Under the pieces are notes generated by a model. It worked only from the letters and a program-made list of their open reading frames with translations. It was not told where the DNA came from and searched no databases. From NCBI GenBank assembly GCA_904502215.1, contig CAJGDQ010000054.1, forward strand, positions 1 to 7,067: a stretch of 7,067 bases of DNA. The letters are read 5' to 3'. Shown piece by piece: positions 1 to 5,635 of this stretch. Origin of the DNA: Clostridiaceae bacterium. Its GTDB lineage: Bacteria; Bacillota; Clostridia; Oscillospirales; Acutalibacteraceae. Within the stretch, counting starts at the first letter, position 1; each line of letters starts with the position of its first letter. A program made the position numbers and the translations under genes.

Positions 1-1361
1 GTTTTAAGCAAGAAGCCTAAAATCACAAGGCTTGCAATAGCAATGGCGCTTGTTATCCAAAAACGGTAGAAATACATCCTGTCATCCGATTGAGAATAAA
101 GTCCGAAAATGATATTTTCATCTTTATCTTTTTGCGGAAAAAGACCTATAACAAAGGTTACGGCAAGGGTAATTCCAAGCACCCATTTATAACCGAACGA
201 CCAGTCAATTTTGCTATCCTCCAAGAGTGTTACGGTTGAAAGGCTCATTATAAGAATGGGCATATAGAACCATCTTGCATAATAGGCCGAATTAAAGGCA
301 TAAAATGCACTGTTGAGAATAGGCACTAATGCCATAAAAATGCAAATTCCAAGAAGTCTTTTTTGCCAACTGCCCTTTTTCTTTGCAAAGAGGGTGAAAA
401 CTCCAACCATACTGAAAAGGGGAAGCCAACCGCCAAGAGATGACCACTTAACATTAGCGCCGGGGAAGAAAACAGGACGTGCGGGAATATCGGGAGGGAA
501 GAAGAAGCACTGAAGAATATTTGCATAAATTTGCTCCTTGCCATACATTATGGCATTCCAGCCCATAAGGGTATTTGTTAGGCGGTAATTATCTGTTATT
601 GCAAGTATTGCGGGCAAAAGAATAAATGCCGAAAGCAAGAGGCCAATAACCGCTTCAAAAACAATAACGAGAAACCTCGAAAATTTGATTTTGATAGATT
701 TTGAAAGTAAACGAACAAGGAAATAGATGACCGTGAAAACAACCATTCCGAAGAAGAAAAAGTAGTTTGAAAGGGCGCAAATGCAAACCATAAAGGCAAA
801 TGCAAAACGGCGGTTTTCGGTTATTAACAGCTCGAGTGATAATAAAAGAAGCGGGAAGAAAATAATCGCCTCGTGGAAATGATTGAAGAAGATATTATAA
901 ACTGAAAATCCTGAAAAGGCATAAAGTATTCCGCCAAGTCTTGCAGCCTCGGGTGTTCTTGTAAAACGGCGGATATAAAAGTATGAGGTGAGTGCCGCAC
1001 AGCCGAATTTCAAGATAAGCAATGGCCCCATAAGATAGGGAACAAAGCTGTTCGGGAAGGGGATGGTTAACCAAAAAAACGGGCTTCCAAGCAAATAAAA
1101 GCTATATGAGCCTATGAAATTGGCGCCAAGGTCGGTTGTTGTGCTCCAAAAAATATTGCCGTTTTTTATAGCCTCATGGCACTGCTGATAAAAGGGGATT
1201 TGCTGAACATTGAAATCCCCATAGAATATGAAATATCCCTCTCCTAAAATGATAAAGGGAACAAAAAACAAAACGGCAACTCCGAGTGAAATAAGAAAAG
1301 TTGAAAGCCATTTTTCCTTTTTCGGACGAAGATTTATAGCCTTTAAATAAGAAAATTCCAT
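1..1361 (-). CDS. YfhO-family polytopic membrane protein, N-terminal part (3' end off the window)
   Basis: The minus-strand frame is open from an ATG at 1361-1359 to the left edge, giving about 453 residues with no stop; the C-terminal part lies outside. The protein has a short cytoplasmic-looking start (MEFSYLKAINLRPKKEKW), a first membrane segment at about residues 20-40, then a loop beginning YGDFNVQQIPFYQQ (about 47-60), followed by many hydrophobic segments. The loop motif and a later stretch reading GGWLPLFSMVG, with NSAFYAFNSAYYARWFYMP further on, are what I recognise from the YfhO family (Pfam Bacterial membrane protein YfhO). These proteins resemble GT-C glycosyltransferases and have been linked to glycosylation of cell-wall polymers such as lipoteichoic acid, so a lipid-linked sugar transferase in the cytoplasmic membrane is the best guess; the actual substrate is unknown. 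AAGGTG (complement of 1368-1373) lies 6 bases before the ATG and supports this start. It is divergent from the yfbR-like operon. Family members are usually around 800 residues or more, so roughly half is seen. Confidence 0.85.
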   Translation of the reverse strand, partial: MEFSYLKAINLRPKKEKWLSTFLISLGVAVLFFVPFIILGEGYFIFYGDFNVQQIPFYQQCHEAIKNGNIFWSTTTDLGANFIGSYSFYLLGSPFFWLTIPFPNSFVPYLMGPLLILKFGCAALTSYFYIRRFTRTPEAARLGGILYAFSGFSVYNIFFNHFHEAIIFFPLLLLSLELLITENRRFAFAFMVCICALSNYFFFFGMVVFTVIYFLVRLLSKSIKIKFSRFLVIVFEAVIGLLLSAFILLPAILAITDNYRLTNTLMGWNAIMYGKEQIYANILQCFFFPPDIPARPVFFPGANVKWSSLGGWLPLFSMVGVFTLFAKKKGSWQKRLLGICIFMALVPILNSAFYAFNSAYYARWFYMPILIMSLSTVTLLEDSKIDWSFGYKWVLGITLAVTFVIGLFPQKDKDENIIFGLYSQSDDRMYFYRFWITSAIAIASLVILGFLLK

Positions 1362-1390
1362 CTATTGCACCTTTTTTATAAATATTTCTA

Positions 1391-1418
1391 TTGATATTAT
1401 ATCAGTAAATGGTATAAT
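1391..1418 (+). promoter_or_regulatory. Predicted extended -10 promoter for the yfbR-led operon
   Basis: TTGATA (1391-1396), a 16-base spacer and a perfect TATAAT (1413-1418) preceded by TGG (extended -10) form a strong sigma-A-type promoter. The expected start point is near 1425, so the mRNA leader before the TTG start at 1443 would be only about 18 bases, just including the AAAGGA at 1426-1431. It is interleaved with the minus-strand promoter: the -35 here abuts the opposing -10. Confidence 0.75.
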
Positions 1419-1424
1419 ATTCAA
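1396..1424 (-). promoter_or_regulatory. Predicted extended -10 promoter for the YfhO-family gene
   Basis: Read on the minus strand, TTGAAT (complement of 1419-1424) is followed after 17 bases by TATAAT (complement of 1396-1401), with a TGA immediately before the -10 giving an extended -10 (TGnTATAAT). The -10 is a perfect match to the sigma-A consensus and the -35 matches at four of six positions. Transcription would start near 1390, leaving a leader of about 28 bases before the ATG at 1361. It occupies the same DNA as the promoter for the opposite operon. Confidence 0.7.
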
Positions 1425-1442
1425 TAAAGGATGTGAATTATT

Positions 1443-2015
1443 TTGCAAAATCATTTTTATGCTATGATGTCGCGAATGAAAAATATATACCGCTGGGGAC
1501 TTATGAGAAACACAAGAAGGGAAAACCTAAGCGAGCATTCTCTTGAGGTGGCTCAAATCGCCCATGCCTTAGCCATTATAAACAGAAGCCGTTTGGGCGG
1601 AAATGCCGAGCCTTCTTATGTTGCTTCTGTTGCTATGTTTCATGATACTTCGGAAATTATAACAGGCGATTTACCAACCCCAATAAAATATTATAACGAT
1701 GAGATTAAAGGGGCTTATAAGCAGATAGAGGCTATGGCTGAAAAACAGTTAACCGATATGCTTCCTGAGGATTTCAAAGAGGAATTTGATAAGATTTATA
1801 ACCCCGATGAATTAACCGCCCGTCTTGTTAAAGCGGCTGATAAAATCTCTGCCCTTATAAAGTGCAGAGAAGAGCTTGATATGGGCAATAATGAATTTAA
1901 GGTTGCCGAAAAAACAATAGAAAAATCAATCAAGGAATTAAAGCTTAAAGAGGCTGATATCTTTGTTAAGGAATTTTTGCCGAGCTTTTTCCTTCCTATT
2001 GATGAGCAAAAATAA
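1443..2015 (+). CDS. yfbR: HD-domain 5'-deoxynucleotidase (YfbR family)
   Basis: A 190-residue protein matching the YfbR family (E. coli member about 199 aa), which dephosphorylates deoxyribonucleoside 5'-monophosphates in the cytoplasm and so takes part in dNTP pool balance. The HD metal-binding set is visible: H32 in ENLSEHS, H67-D68 in MFHDTSE, and D133 in KAADK. R17-W18 corresponds to the Arg-Trp pair known in E. coli YfbR to favour deoxyribose, and E71 and D76 sit where the family has conserved acidic residues. The start is TTG at 1443: the family's conserved N-terminus (HF.A..SRMK.I.RW.LMRN) begins only three residues after it, so any later ATG (1464, 1467) would cut into conserved sequence, and the ATG at 1431 runs straight into TGA. 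AAAGGA at 1426-1431 is the likely ribosome site, at a rather long spacing of 11. It leads an operon; the next gene begins 16 bases after its TAA. Confidence 0.9.
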   Translation: MQNHFYAMMSRMKNIYRWGLMRNTRRENLSEHSLEVAQIAHALAIINRSRLGGNAEPSYVASVAMFHDTSEIITGDLPTPIKYYNDEIKGAYKQIEAMAEKQLTDMLPEDFKEEFDKIYNPDELTARLVKAADKISALIKCREELDMGNNEFKVAEKTIEKSIKELKLKEADIFVKEFLPSFFLPIDEQK

Positions 2016-2031
2016 GATTAGAGGTTAAAAA

Positions 2032-2745
2032 ATGATTTATTCTCTCGCCGAACTAAAAATTGAATATTCAGGCCTGTTCGGTGAGGTTGAAAAAATCAGC
2101 ACCGAATATCTATCCTCAGGTGAGCCCGATTTAAAGATTGGAATAAATAAAGAGGATATCGAAACCGAAAGGGAAATTGCTGAGCAACCCTTTCCCGATA
2201 GAGTTCTTGAAACCACCGCTTTTTATAGAAAATTAGCCGAATTTTTGCCTAAAAAACAGGCGTTTGTGCTCCATTCGGCCCTATTTGATGTTGATGGCGA
2301 GGGGGTTGCTTTCGGAGCGCTTAGCGGAACGGGCAAAACAACCCATATGCTTTTATGGCAAAGGCTTTTGGGGGATAGAATGACCATTGTTAATGGGGAC
2401 AAGCCGATAGTTCGTTTTATAGATGAAAAGCCCATAGCTTTCGGCACTCCCTTTAGGGGCAAGGAAAATTTCGGAAGCAATACTAAAACCGAATTAAAGC
2501 ATATTTGCTTTATAGAAAGAAGCCTTCAAAACTCTTGCGAAGAAATATCTAAGGAAGAGGCATTAAACGGCATTTTAACTCAGGTTTATATGCCGAGAGA
2601 TGTTGAAAGTTTGGTTTTAACAATGGAGCTTATAAACAAGCTTTTATCCTCCTGCAAGCTTTGGAGAATCAAATGCAATATGGATATTTCGGCGGCCGAA
2701 ACCGCATATAATGCTATTTTTAAGGAGAAAAAAGATGAAGCTTAA
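2032..2745 (+). CDS. HPr kinase-like P-loop protein of a PqqD-associated cassette
   Basis: A 237-residue protein with one clear domain in its central and C-terminal part. Residues 81-104 read H-S-A-L-F-D-V-D-G-E-G-V, then a Walker A loop G95-ALSGTGKTT-104 (K102 contacting phosphate). This arrangement, with a His about 14 residues before the P-loop, resembles the kinase domain of HPr kinase/phosphorylase and the PEP carboxykinase fold. D123 in VNGDKPIV corresponds to the acidic pair after the P-loop in HPr kinase, but only one Asp is present here (the other position is Gly). GTPFRGKENFG (138-148) and CNMDISAAETAY (215-226) look like the conserved later motifs of the group. It is shorter than true HPr kinase (about 310 aa) and lacks its N-terminal domain. 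Related stand-alone HPr-kinase-like proteins accompany PqqD in lasso-peptide and similar clusters, where some phosphorylate the precursor peptide. The start has AGAGG at 2020-2024, spaced 7. Substrate unknown. Confidence 0.75.
   Translation: MIYSLAELKIEYSGLFGEVEKISTEYLSSGEPDLKIGINKEDIETEREIAEQPFPDRVLETTAFYRKLAEFLPKKQAFVLHSALFDVDGEGVAFGALSGTGKTTHMLLWQRLLGDRMTIVNGDKPIVRFIDEKPIAFGTPFRGKENFGSNTKTELKHICFIERSLQNSCEEISKEEALNGILTQVYMPRDVESLVLTMELINKLLSSCKLWRIKCNMDISAAETAYNAIFKEKKDEA
2722..2727 (+). promoter_or_regulatory. Ribosome binding site setting the PqqD start
   Basis: AAGGAG lies 7 bases upstream of the ATG at 2735, inside the end of the preceding gene. It fixes the PqqD start at 2735 and rules out the in-frame ATG at 2711, which has no such site and would add eight residues (MLFLRRKK) absent from the family. 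Confidence 0.85.
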
Positions 2746-3004
2746 ATATAATTTTGTAACAAGTGTTGTTGCCGATAAAACGGTTGCTGTTGCTATCGGG
2801 AATGAACTTGGCAAGAAAAACGGAATCATTAAAATGAACGAAACAGGTGCTTTTATTTTCAATATGCTCAAGAATGATGTTGAGAAAAAAGCCATTGTTG
2901 ATGCTCTTGAGAACGAATATGAAGGGGCAACCAGAAAAGAACTCGAAAAGGCAGTTGACAGCTTTTTGGCCGAGCTTAAAAAATGCGGAGTTTTGAAGAT
3001 ATGA
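2735..3004 (+). CDS. PqqD-family peptide-binding protein
   Basis: An 89-residue protein, the usual size for free-standing PqqD domains. The hallmark is at residues 31-46, IIKMNETGAFIFNMLK, equivalent to the family's LNetgaxIwxll stretch, followed by a helical tail (about 48-86) with the spaced hydrophobics of the family and ending LKKCGVL. PqqD proteins are small winged-helix domains that bind the leader of a ribosomally made peptide and hand it to a modifying enzyme (the RiPP recognition element); in PQQ synthesis the partner is the radical SAM enzyme PqqE. No radical SAM gene is present here; the partners in hand are the HPr-kinase-like protein upstream and the S26-like protein downstream. 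The gene overlaps its upstream neighbour by 11 bases and its downstream neighbour by 4 (ATGA), implying translational coupling and matched amounts. The family call is firm; the substrate is unknown. Confidence 0.85.
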   Translation: MKLKYNFVTSVVADKTVAVAIGNELGKKNGIIKMNETGAFIFNMLKNDVEKKAIVDALENEYEGATRKELEKAVDSFLAELKKCGVLKI

Positions 3005-3450
3005 AGCACTATAATTCAACGGCCGAAGCCTTAAGTGAAAACAAAGAAGTTGCGGTTGTGGTTAATGGCATTAGTATGCTTCCAATGCTTAGAGGCGGCA
3101 AAGATATCGCCGTTATTGAGAGGGTTGAAAGACCTTTGAAAATTGGCGATGTTCCGCTTTATAGAGTGCCTAATTCCGATAAATTTGTTCTTCATAGAAT
3201 TATTAAAATAACCCCAAAAGAGTTTATTATCAGAGGGGATAATGTTTACCGTATCGAAAGGGTAAAAGAAGGGGATATAATCGGAGTTTTAAAGGGCTTT
3301 TATAAGGACGGGAAATACACCGACTGTGCCACCTCAAAGGCTTACAAGCTTTATGTTTTTTCGAACCGTTTATTCTATCTTCCCCGCAAGCTATGGGTTA
3401 TAAAAATCAAGCCGTTTTTGAGCAAAATAAAGCATAAAATATTGAACTGA
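3001..3450 (+). CDS. S24/S26-family (signal-peptidase-like) protein with Ser-His dyad
   Basis: A 149-residue protein with the S24/S26 serine-protease fold motifs: VNGISMLPML (22-31) with candidate nucleophile S25, IGDVPLYR (48-55), VLHRIIKI (63-70) with H65, and FIIRGDNVY (75-83). Bacterial signal peptidase I uses a Ser-Lys dyad; here a His occupies the general-base position, as in the SipW/ER-type (S26B) branch. Unlike a normal signal peptidase it has no N-terminal membrane anchor before the catalytic Ser; the C-terminus (about 114-149) is basic and moderately hydrophobic and might contact the membrane. There is no DNA-binding domain, so it is not LexA-like. The start at 3001 overlaps the PqqD stop as ATGA, with GGAG at 2987-2990; the in-frame ATG at 2983 is less likely because it would place six extra residues inside the PqqD gene. 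As last gene of the cassette it could cleave the leader of the PqqD client, but cleavage has not been shown for it. Confidence 0.78.
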   Translation: MKHYNSTAEALSENKEVAVVVNGISMLPMLRGGKDIAVIERVERPLKIGDVPLYRVPNSDKFVLHRIIKITPKEFIIRGDNVYRIERVKEGDIIGVLKGFYKDGKYTDCATSKAYKLYVFSNRLFYLPRKLWVIKIKPFLSKIKHKILN

Positions 3451-3482
3451 AAACCTCGGAATTTTTTTCCGAGGTTTTATTT
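3450..3482 (+). terminator. Rho-independent terminator closing the yfbR/PqqD operon
   Basis: A perfect 12-base inverted repeat (AAAACCTCGGAA at 3450-3461 and TTCCGAGGTTTT at 3467-3478) encloses a five-T loop, and the 3' arm ends in TTTT followed by ATTTAT. It begins at the last base of the S26-like gene's TGA stop. This separates the upstream operon from the lipoprotein/two-component operon. Confidence 0.92.
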
Positions 3483-3503
3483 ATATATATAATTAAAAAA
3501 TAC

Positions 3504-3532
3504 TTTATTTTTTAGAAGAGTTGTGATATAAT
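3504..3532 (+). promoter_or_regulatory. Predicted extended -10 promoter for the lipoprotein/two-component operon
   Basis: A perfect TATAAT at 3527-3532 is preceded by TGA, giving an extended -10, which compensates for a poor -35 (TTTATT at 3504-3509, 17 bases upstream). Transcription would begin near 3539, leaving a leader of about 30 bases. The in-frame ATG at 3531 lies inside this -10, so it would not be transcribed from this promoter. Confidence 0.7.
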
Positions 3533-3553
3533 GTATCTTGAATATTTATGTGC

Positions 3554-3560
3554 AAAGGAG
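3554..3560 (+). promoter_or_regulatory. Ribosome binding site setting the lipoprotein start
   Basis: AAAGGAG at 3554-3560 is 9 bases from the ATG at 3570 and directly abuts the ATG at 3561, which is too close to be used. This selects 3570 and yields a textbook lipoprotein signal peptide. Confidence 0.85.
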
Positions 3561-3569
3561 ATGGGTTTT

Positions 3570-4892
3570 ATGTTTAGAAAAATCATTGCTGTTTTATCGG
3601 TTTTTTTGATGTTATTTTCGCTTAGCGGCTGTGATTTGTTCACAGGGGATACTGCTGAGCTCTTAACCCCGCCATCTCTTTCGGGAGATTTAGCTCCCAT
3701 TGCCGTTGCTATAAACGAAAGCGCAGGCGGAAGTTATACCTTTAAATATCCATCTCGTGGCAATTTTCGTTCGGCAGTTGTTCAGCGTGATATAAATTCC
3801 GATGGAGTATTTGAGGCCTTTGCGCTTTACAGTATGAATGATGGCGAAAATGTAACAATGCATATCAATGCTATCGCCTTTGAGGATAATGGTTGGAGTT
3901 CGGTTTCTCAGCAAAAGATTGTTGCCGGCGGTGTTGATAGGATAGATTTTTGCGACCTTGATGCCGATGGTGTAGAAGAAATCTTGGTTGGTTGGGAGAT
4001 TTACGGAACAAGTGAAATGCAGCTTGCAGTTTATCGTATGGGCGAAGATACTCTCGAGCAACTGATTCTGCATAAATACACCCATTTCTTAACAAGTGAT
4101 TTAAATCAAAACGATAAAAAGGAAATTTTCATTATTGAAACTGCCTCTGCCGAGGCCAGAAATTCAGCCTTGGTTTTAGAGCTTGGAGAGCAAGGAAAGT
4201 TTGAGGTTTCATCTTGCAGATTGGATAACGCCGCTAAAACCTTTAATGAGCCAACCCTTTCAACCCTTTCAACAGGAAAGCCTGCTGTTTATATTGATGA
4301 GATAAAGGGAGCAGGTGCTATAACCGAGGTTCTTTATATGGATAAGGGCATTCTTGTTAACCCCCTCATCTCAGCCGATACCGCCGAAACAGTTGAAACC
4401 CTTCGTTCTGTAAGTTTTAGAACGCTTGATATAAATGGGGATTCTATTTTAGAAATCCCTGTTCAAGAAAACGTTCCCTCGGTTACCCAGTCGGATGTTA
4501 ACGAGAAGCTTTATCTTACCAAGTGGTGCTCCTTTAACGGCGAGTCGTTAACAAATCAGTTAACAACAATGATAAATGTTGATGATAGATTTTATTATAC
4601 AGTGCCATCTCGTTGGTTAGGAAAAATTGCGGTGCTTAAGGATACGAACAGCCGCATAAGAGAAATTTACCTTTATAACCCCGATGATATGCTTGTTGGA
4701 GAGAGCCTTATCTATTTCAGGGCGGTTAGCAAATCCGAGTGGGATAAGGGCGAATACGAGAGTGAAGGCTGCGAGGAAATTATGAATGATGGTCAAACGG
4801 CATATATTTGCCGAATATCCTCAGCCGCAAGAAATGAGGGAATAACCCTCGATAATGTTAAATCAAACTTTAAGCTTTTTGAACAGGAGTGA
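3570..4892 (+). CDS. Lipoprotein with FG-GAP/VCBS-like DxDxDG repeats
   Basis: A 440-residue exported lipoprotein. The N-terminus MFRK, a hydrophobic stretch (5-18) and a lipobox LSGC with C21 as the lipidated residue are clear. The mature part carries four spaced acidic loops, each introducing a short hydrophobic strand: D74-INSDG (then FEAFALY), D129-LDADG (then EEILVGW), D177-LNQND (then KEIFII) and D287-INGDS (then LEIPV). These look like the calcium-binding DxDxDG turns of FG-GAP/VCBS beta-propeller blades, although the later ones are degenerate. The C-terminal ~120 residues (about 320-440) have no motif I recognise and may be a separate domain. It is the first gene of an operon, 5 bases before the response regulator, so it may act outside the membrane as a partner, ligand sensor or output of the two-component system. 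That role is inferred from position only; such proteins have no settled function. Start chosen by the ribosome site and signal peptide. Confidence 0.8.
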   Translation: MFRKIIAVLSVFLMLFSLSGCDLFTGDTAELLTPPSLSGDLAPIAVAINESAGGSYTFKYPSRGNFRSAVVQRDINSDGVFEAFALYSMNDGENVTMHINAIAFEDNGWSSVSQQKIVAGGVDRIDFCDLDADGVEEILVGWEIYGTSEMQLAVYRMGEDTLEQLILHKYTHFLTSDLNQNDKKEIFIIETASAEARNSALVLELGEQGKFEVSSCRLDNAAKTFNEPTLSTLSTGKPAVYIDEIKGAGAITEVLYMDKGILVNPLISADTAETVETLRSVSFRTLDINGDSILEIPVQENVPSVTQSDVNEKLYLTKWCSFNGESLTNQLTTMINVDDRFYYTVPSRWLGKIAVLKDTNSRIREIYLYNPDDMLVGESLIYFRAVSKSEWDKGEYESEGCEEIMNDGQTAYICRISSAARNEGITLDNVKSNFKLFEQE

Positions 4893-4897
4893 TATAA

Positions 4898-5602
4898 ATG
4901 AAGCGAATTCTTATAGTTGAAGATGAAGCCGCTATTAGAGAGTTCGAGGCTATCAACCTCAAAAGAGTTGGTTATAATGTTGAGGAAGCAGGCTCGGGCG
5001 AAGAGGCGCTTGATATTTATGATAACGATTTAGAGGGCTTTGATATAGCGCTTCTTGATATTTCTATGCCGGGTATGGATGGATTTACCCTTTGCAAAGA
5101 ATTAAGAAAAAGAAGCGAAACCTTAGGCATTATTATGCTAACTGCCAGAACTCAGGAAATGGATAAGATTAGCGGTCTTATGCTTGGTGCAGATGATTAC
5201 ATAACCAAGCCCTTCAGCCCAACCGAGTTGCTGGCGAGGGTTGATTCGCTCTATCGCCGAGTTGAAATGCATTCGAGTAAAATTCAGGCAGTTGTCAGCG
5301 ATGATATAACTCTTGGCGAGTTCACCCTTAACACAAGAAGAAGAACACTTCTCAAAAACGGTATTAATATAGAGCTTACTCAGGTTGAATTCCAAATGAT
5401 TGAATATTTCTTCAATAACCCTGATATAGCCCTTGATAGAACCGATATTTTAAACAGGGTTTGGGGAAGCAATTATTACGGCGAGGAAAAAATCGTTGAT
5501 GTTAATATGCGAAGACTTCGCAAAAAGATTGAGGATAACCCATCCGACCCAAAACGTCTTATAACTGTTTGGGGTATGGGTTATAAGTGGAATACCCACT
5601 AA
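4898..5602 (+). CDS. OmpR/PhoB-family DNA-binding response regulator
   Basis: A 234-residue two-domain regulator of full family length. The receiver domain (1-120) has the acidic pocket E8-D9, phospho-acceptor D54 in LLDISMPGMDG, T82 in MLTAR and K104 in ITKPF. The C-terminal winged helix (about 134-234) has the OmpR-type pattern ELTQVEFQMIEYF, a recognition-helix region reading KIVDVNMRRLRKKIE and the terminal wing VWGMGYKW. Phosphorylation by the histidine kinase encoded 33 bases downstream would promote dimerisation and binding to direct-repeat operators. AGGAG at 4885-4889, overlapping the end of the lipoprotein gene, sets the start. All catalytic residues are present, so it should be functional. 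Its regulon cannot be told from sequence; similarity to PhoB/WalR-type regulators is general and does not identify an orthologue. Confidence 0.93.
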   Translation: MKRILIVEDEAAIREFEAINLKRVGYNVEEAGSGEEALDIYDNDLEGFDIALLDISMPGMDGFTLCKELRKRSETLGIIMLTARTQEMDKISGLMLGADDYITKPFSPTELLARVDSLYRRVEMHSSKIQAVVSDDITLGEFTLNTRRRTLLKNGINIELTQVEFQMIEYFFNNPDIALDRTDILNRVWGSNYYGEEKIVDVNMRRLRKKIEDNPSDPKRLITVWGMGYKWNTH

Positions 5603-5635
5603 CTATTATTTTAAATTTTTGAAAGGAGAAGGCAG

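Noticed and set aside
313..805. Short open frames (plus 313-513; minus 326-544 and 596-805) across the YfhO region
   Set aside because: All are out of frame with an unbroken YfhO-family reading frame that spans the region; their products are low-complexity shadows.
2711..2734. In-frame ATG upstream of the PqqD start
   Set aside because: It has no ribosome binding site, lies within the preceding gene's coding end, and adds residues not found in PqqD proteins; AAGGAG at 2722-2727 points to 2735.
2983..3000. In-frame ATG upstream of the S26-like gene
   Set aside because: The ATGA overlap at 3001-3004 with GGAG upstream is the normal coupling arrangement; 2983 would start 22 bases inside the PqqD gene without a clear ribosome site.
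3001..3450. LexA/phage-repressor-type S24 protein
   Set aside because: There is no N-terminal helix-turn-helix and no Ala-Gly self-cleavage site, and the general base looks like His in an S26-style motif.
3531..3569. In-frame ATG (3531) and ATG (3561) upstream of the lipoprotein start
   Set aside because: 3531 overlaps the -10 element and 3561 directly abuts the ribosome site; only 3570 has correct spacing and gives a clean signal peptide.
3451..3569. Search for a RiPP precursor peptide next to the cassette
   Set aside because: The space holds only a terminator, a promoter and a ribosome site; no short frame with its own ribosome site is present there or at 1362-1442.
3690..4085. 131-codon minus-strand open frame inside the lipoprotein gene
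   Set aside because: It is opposite the DxDxDG repeat coding region, with no ribosome site or recognisable domain.
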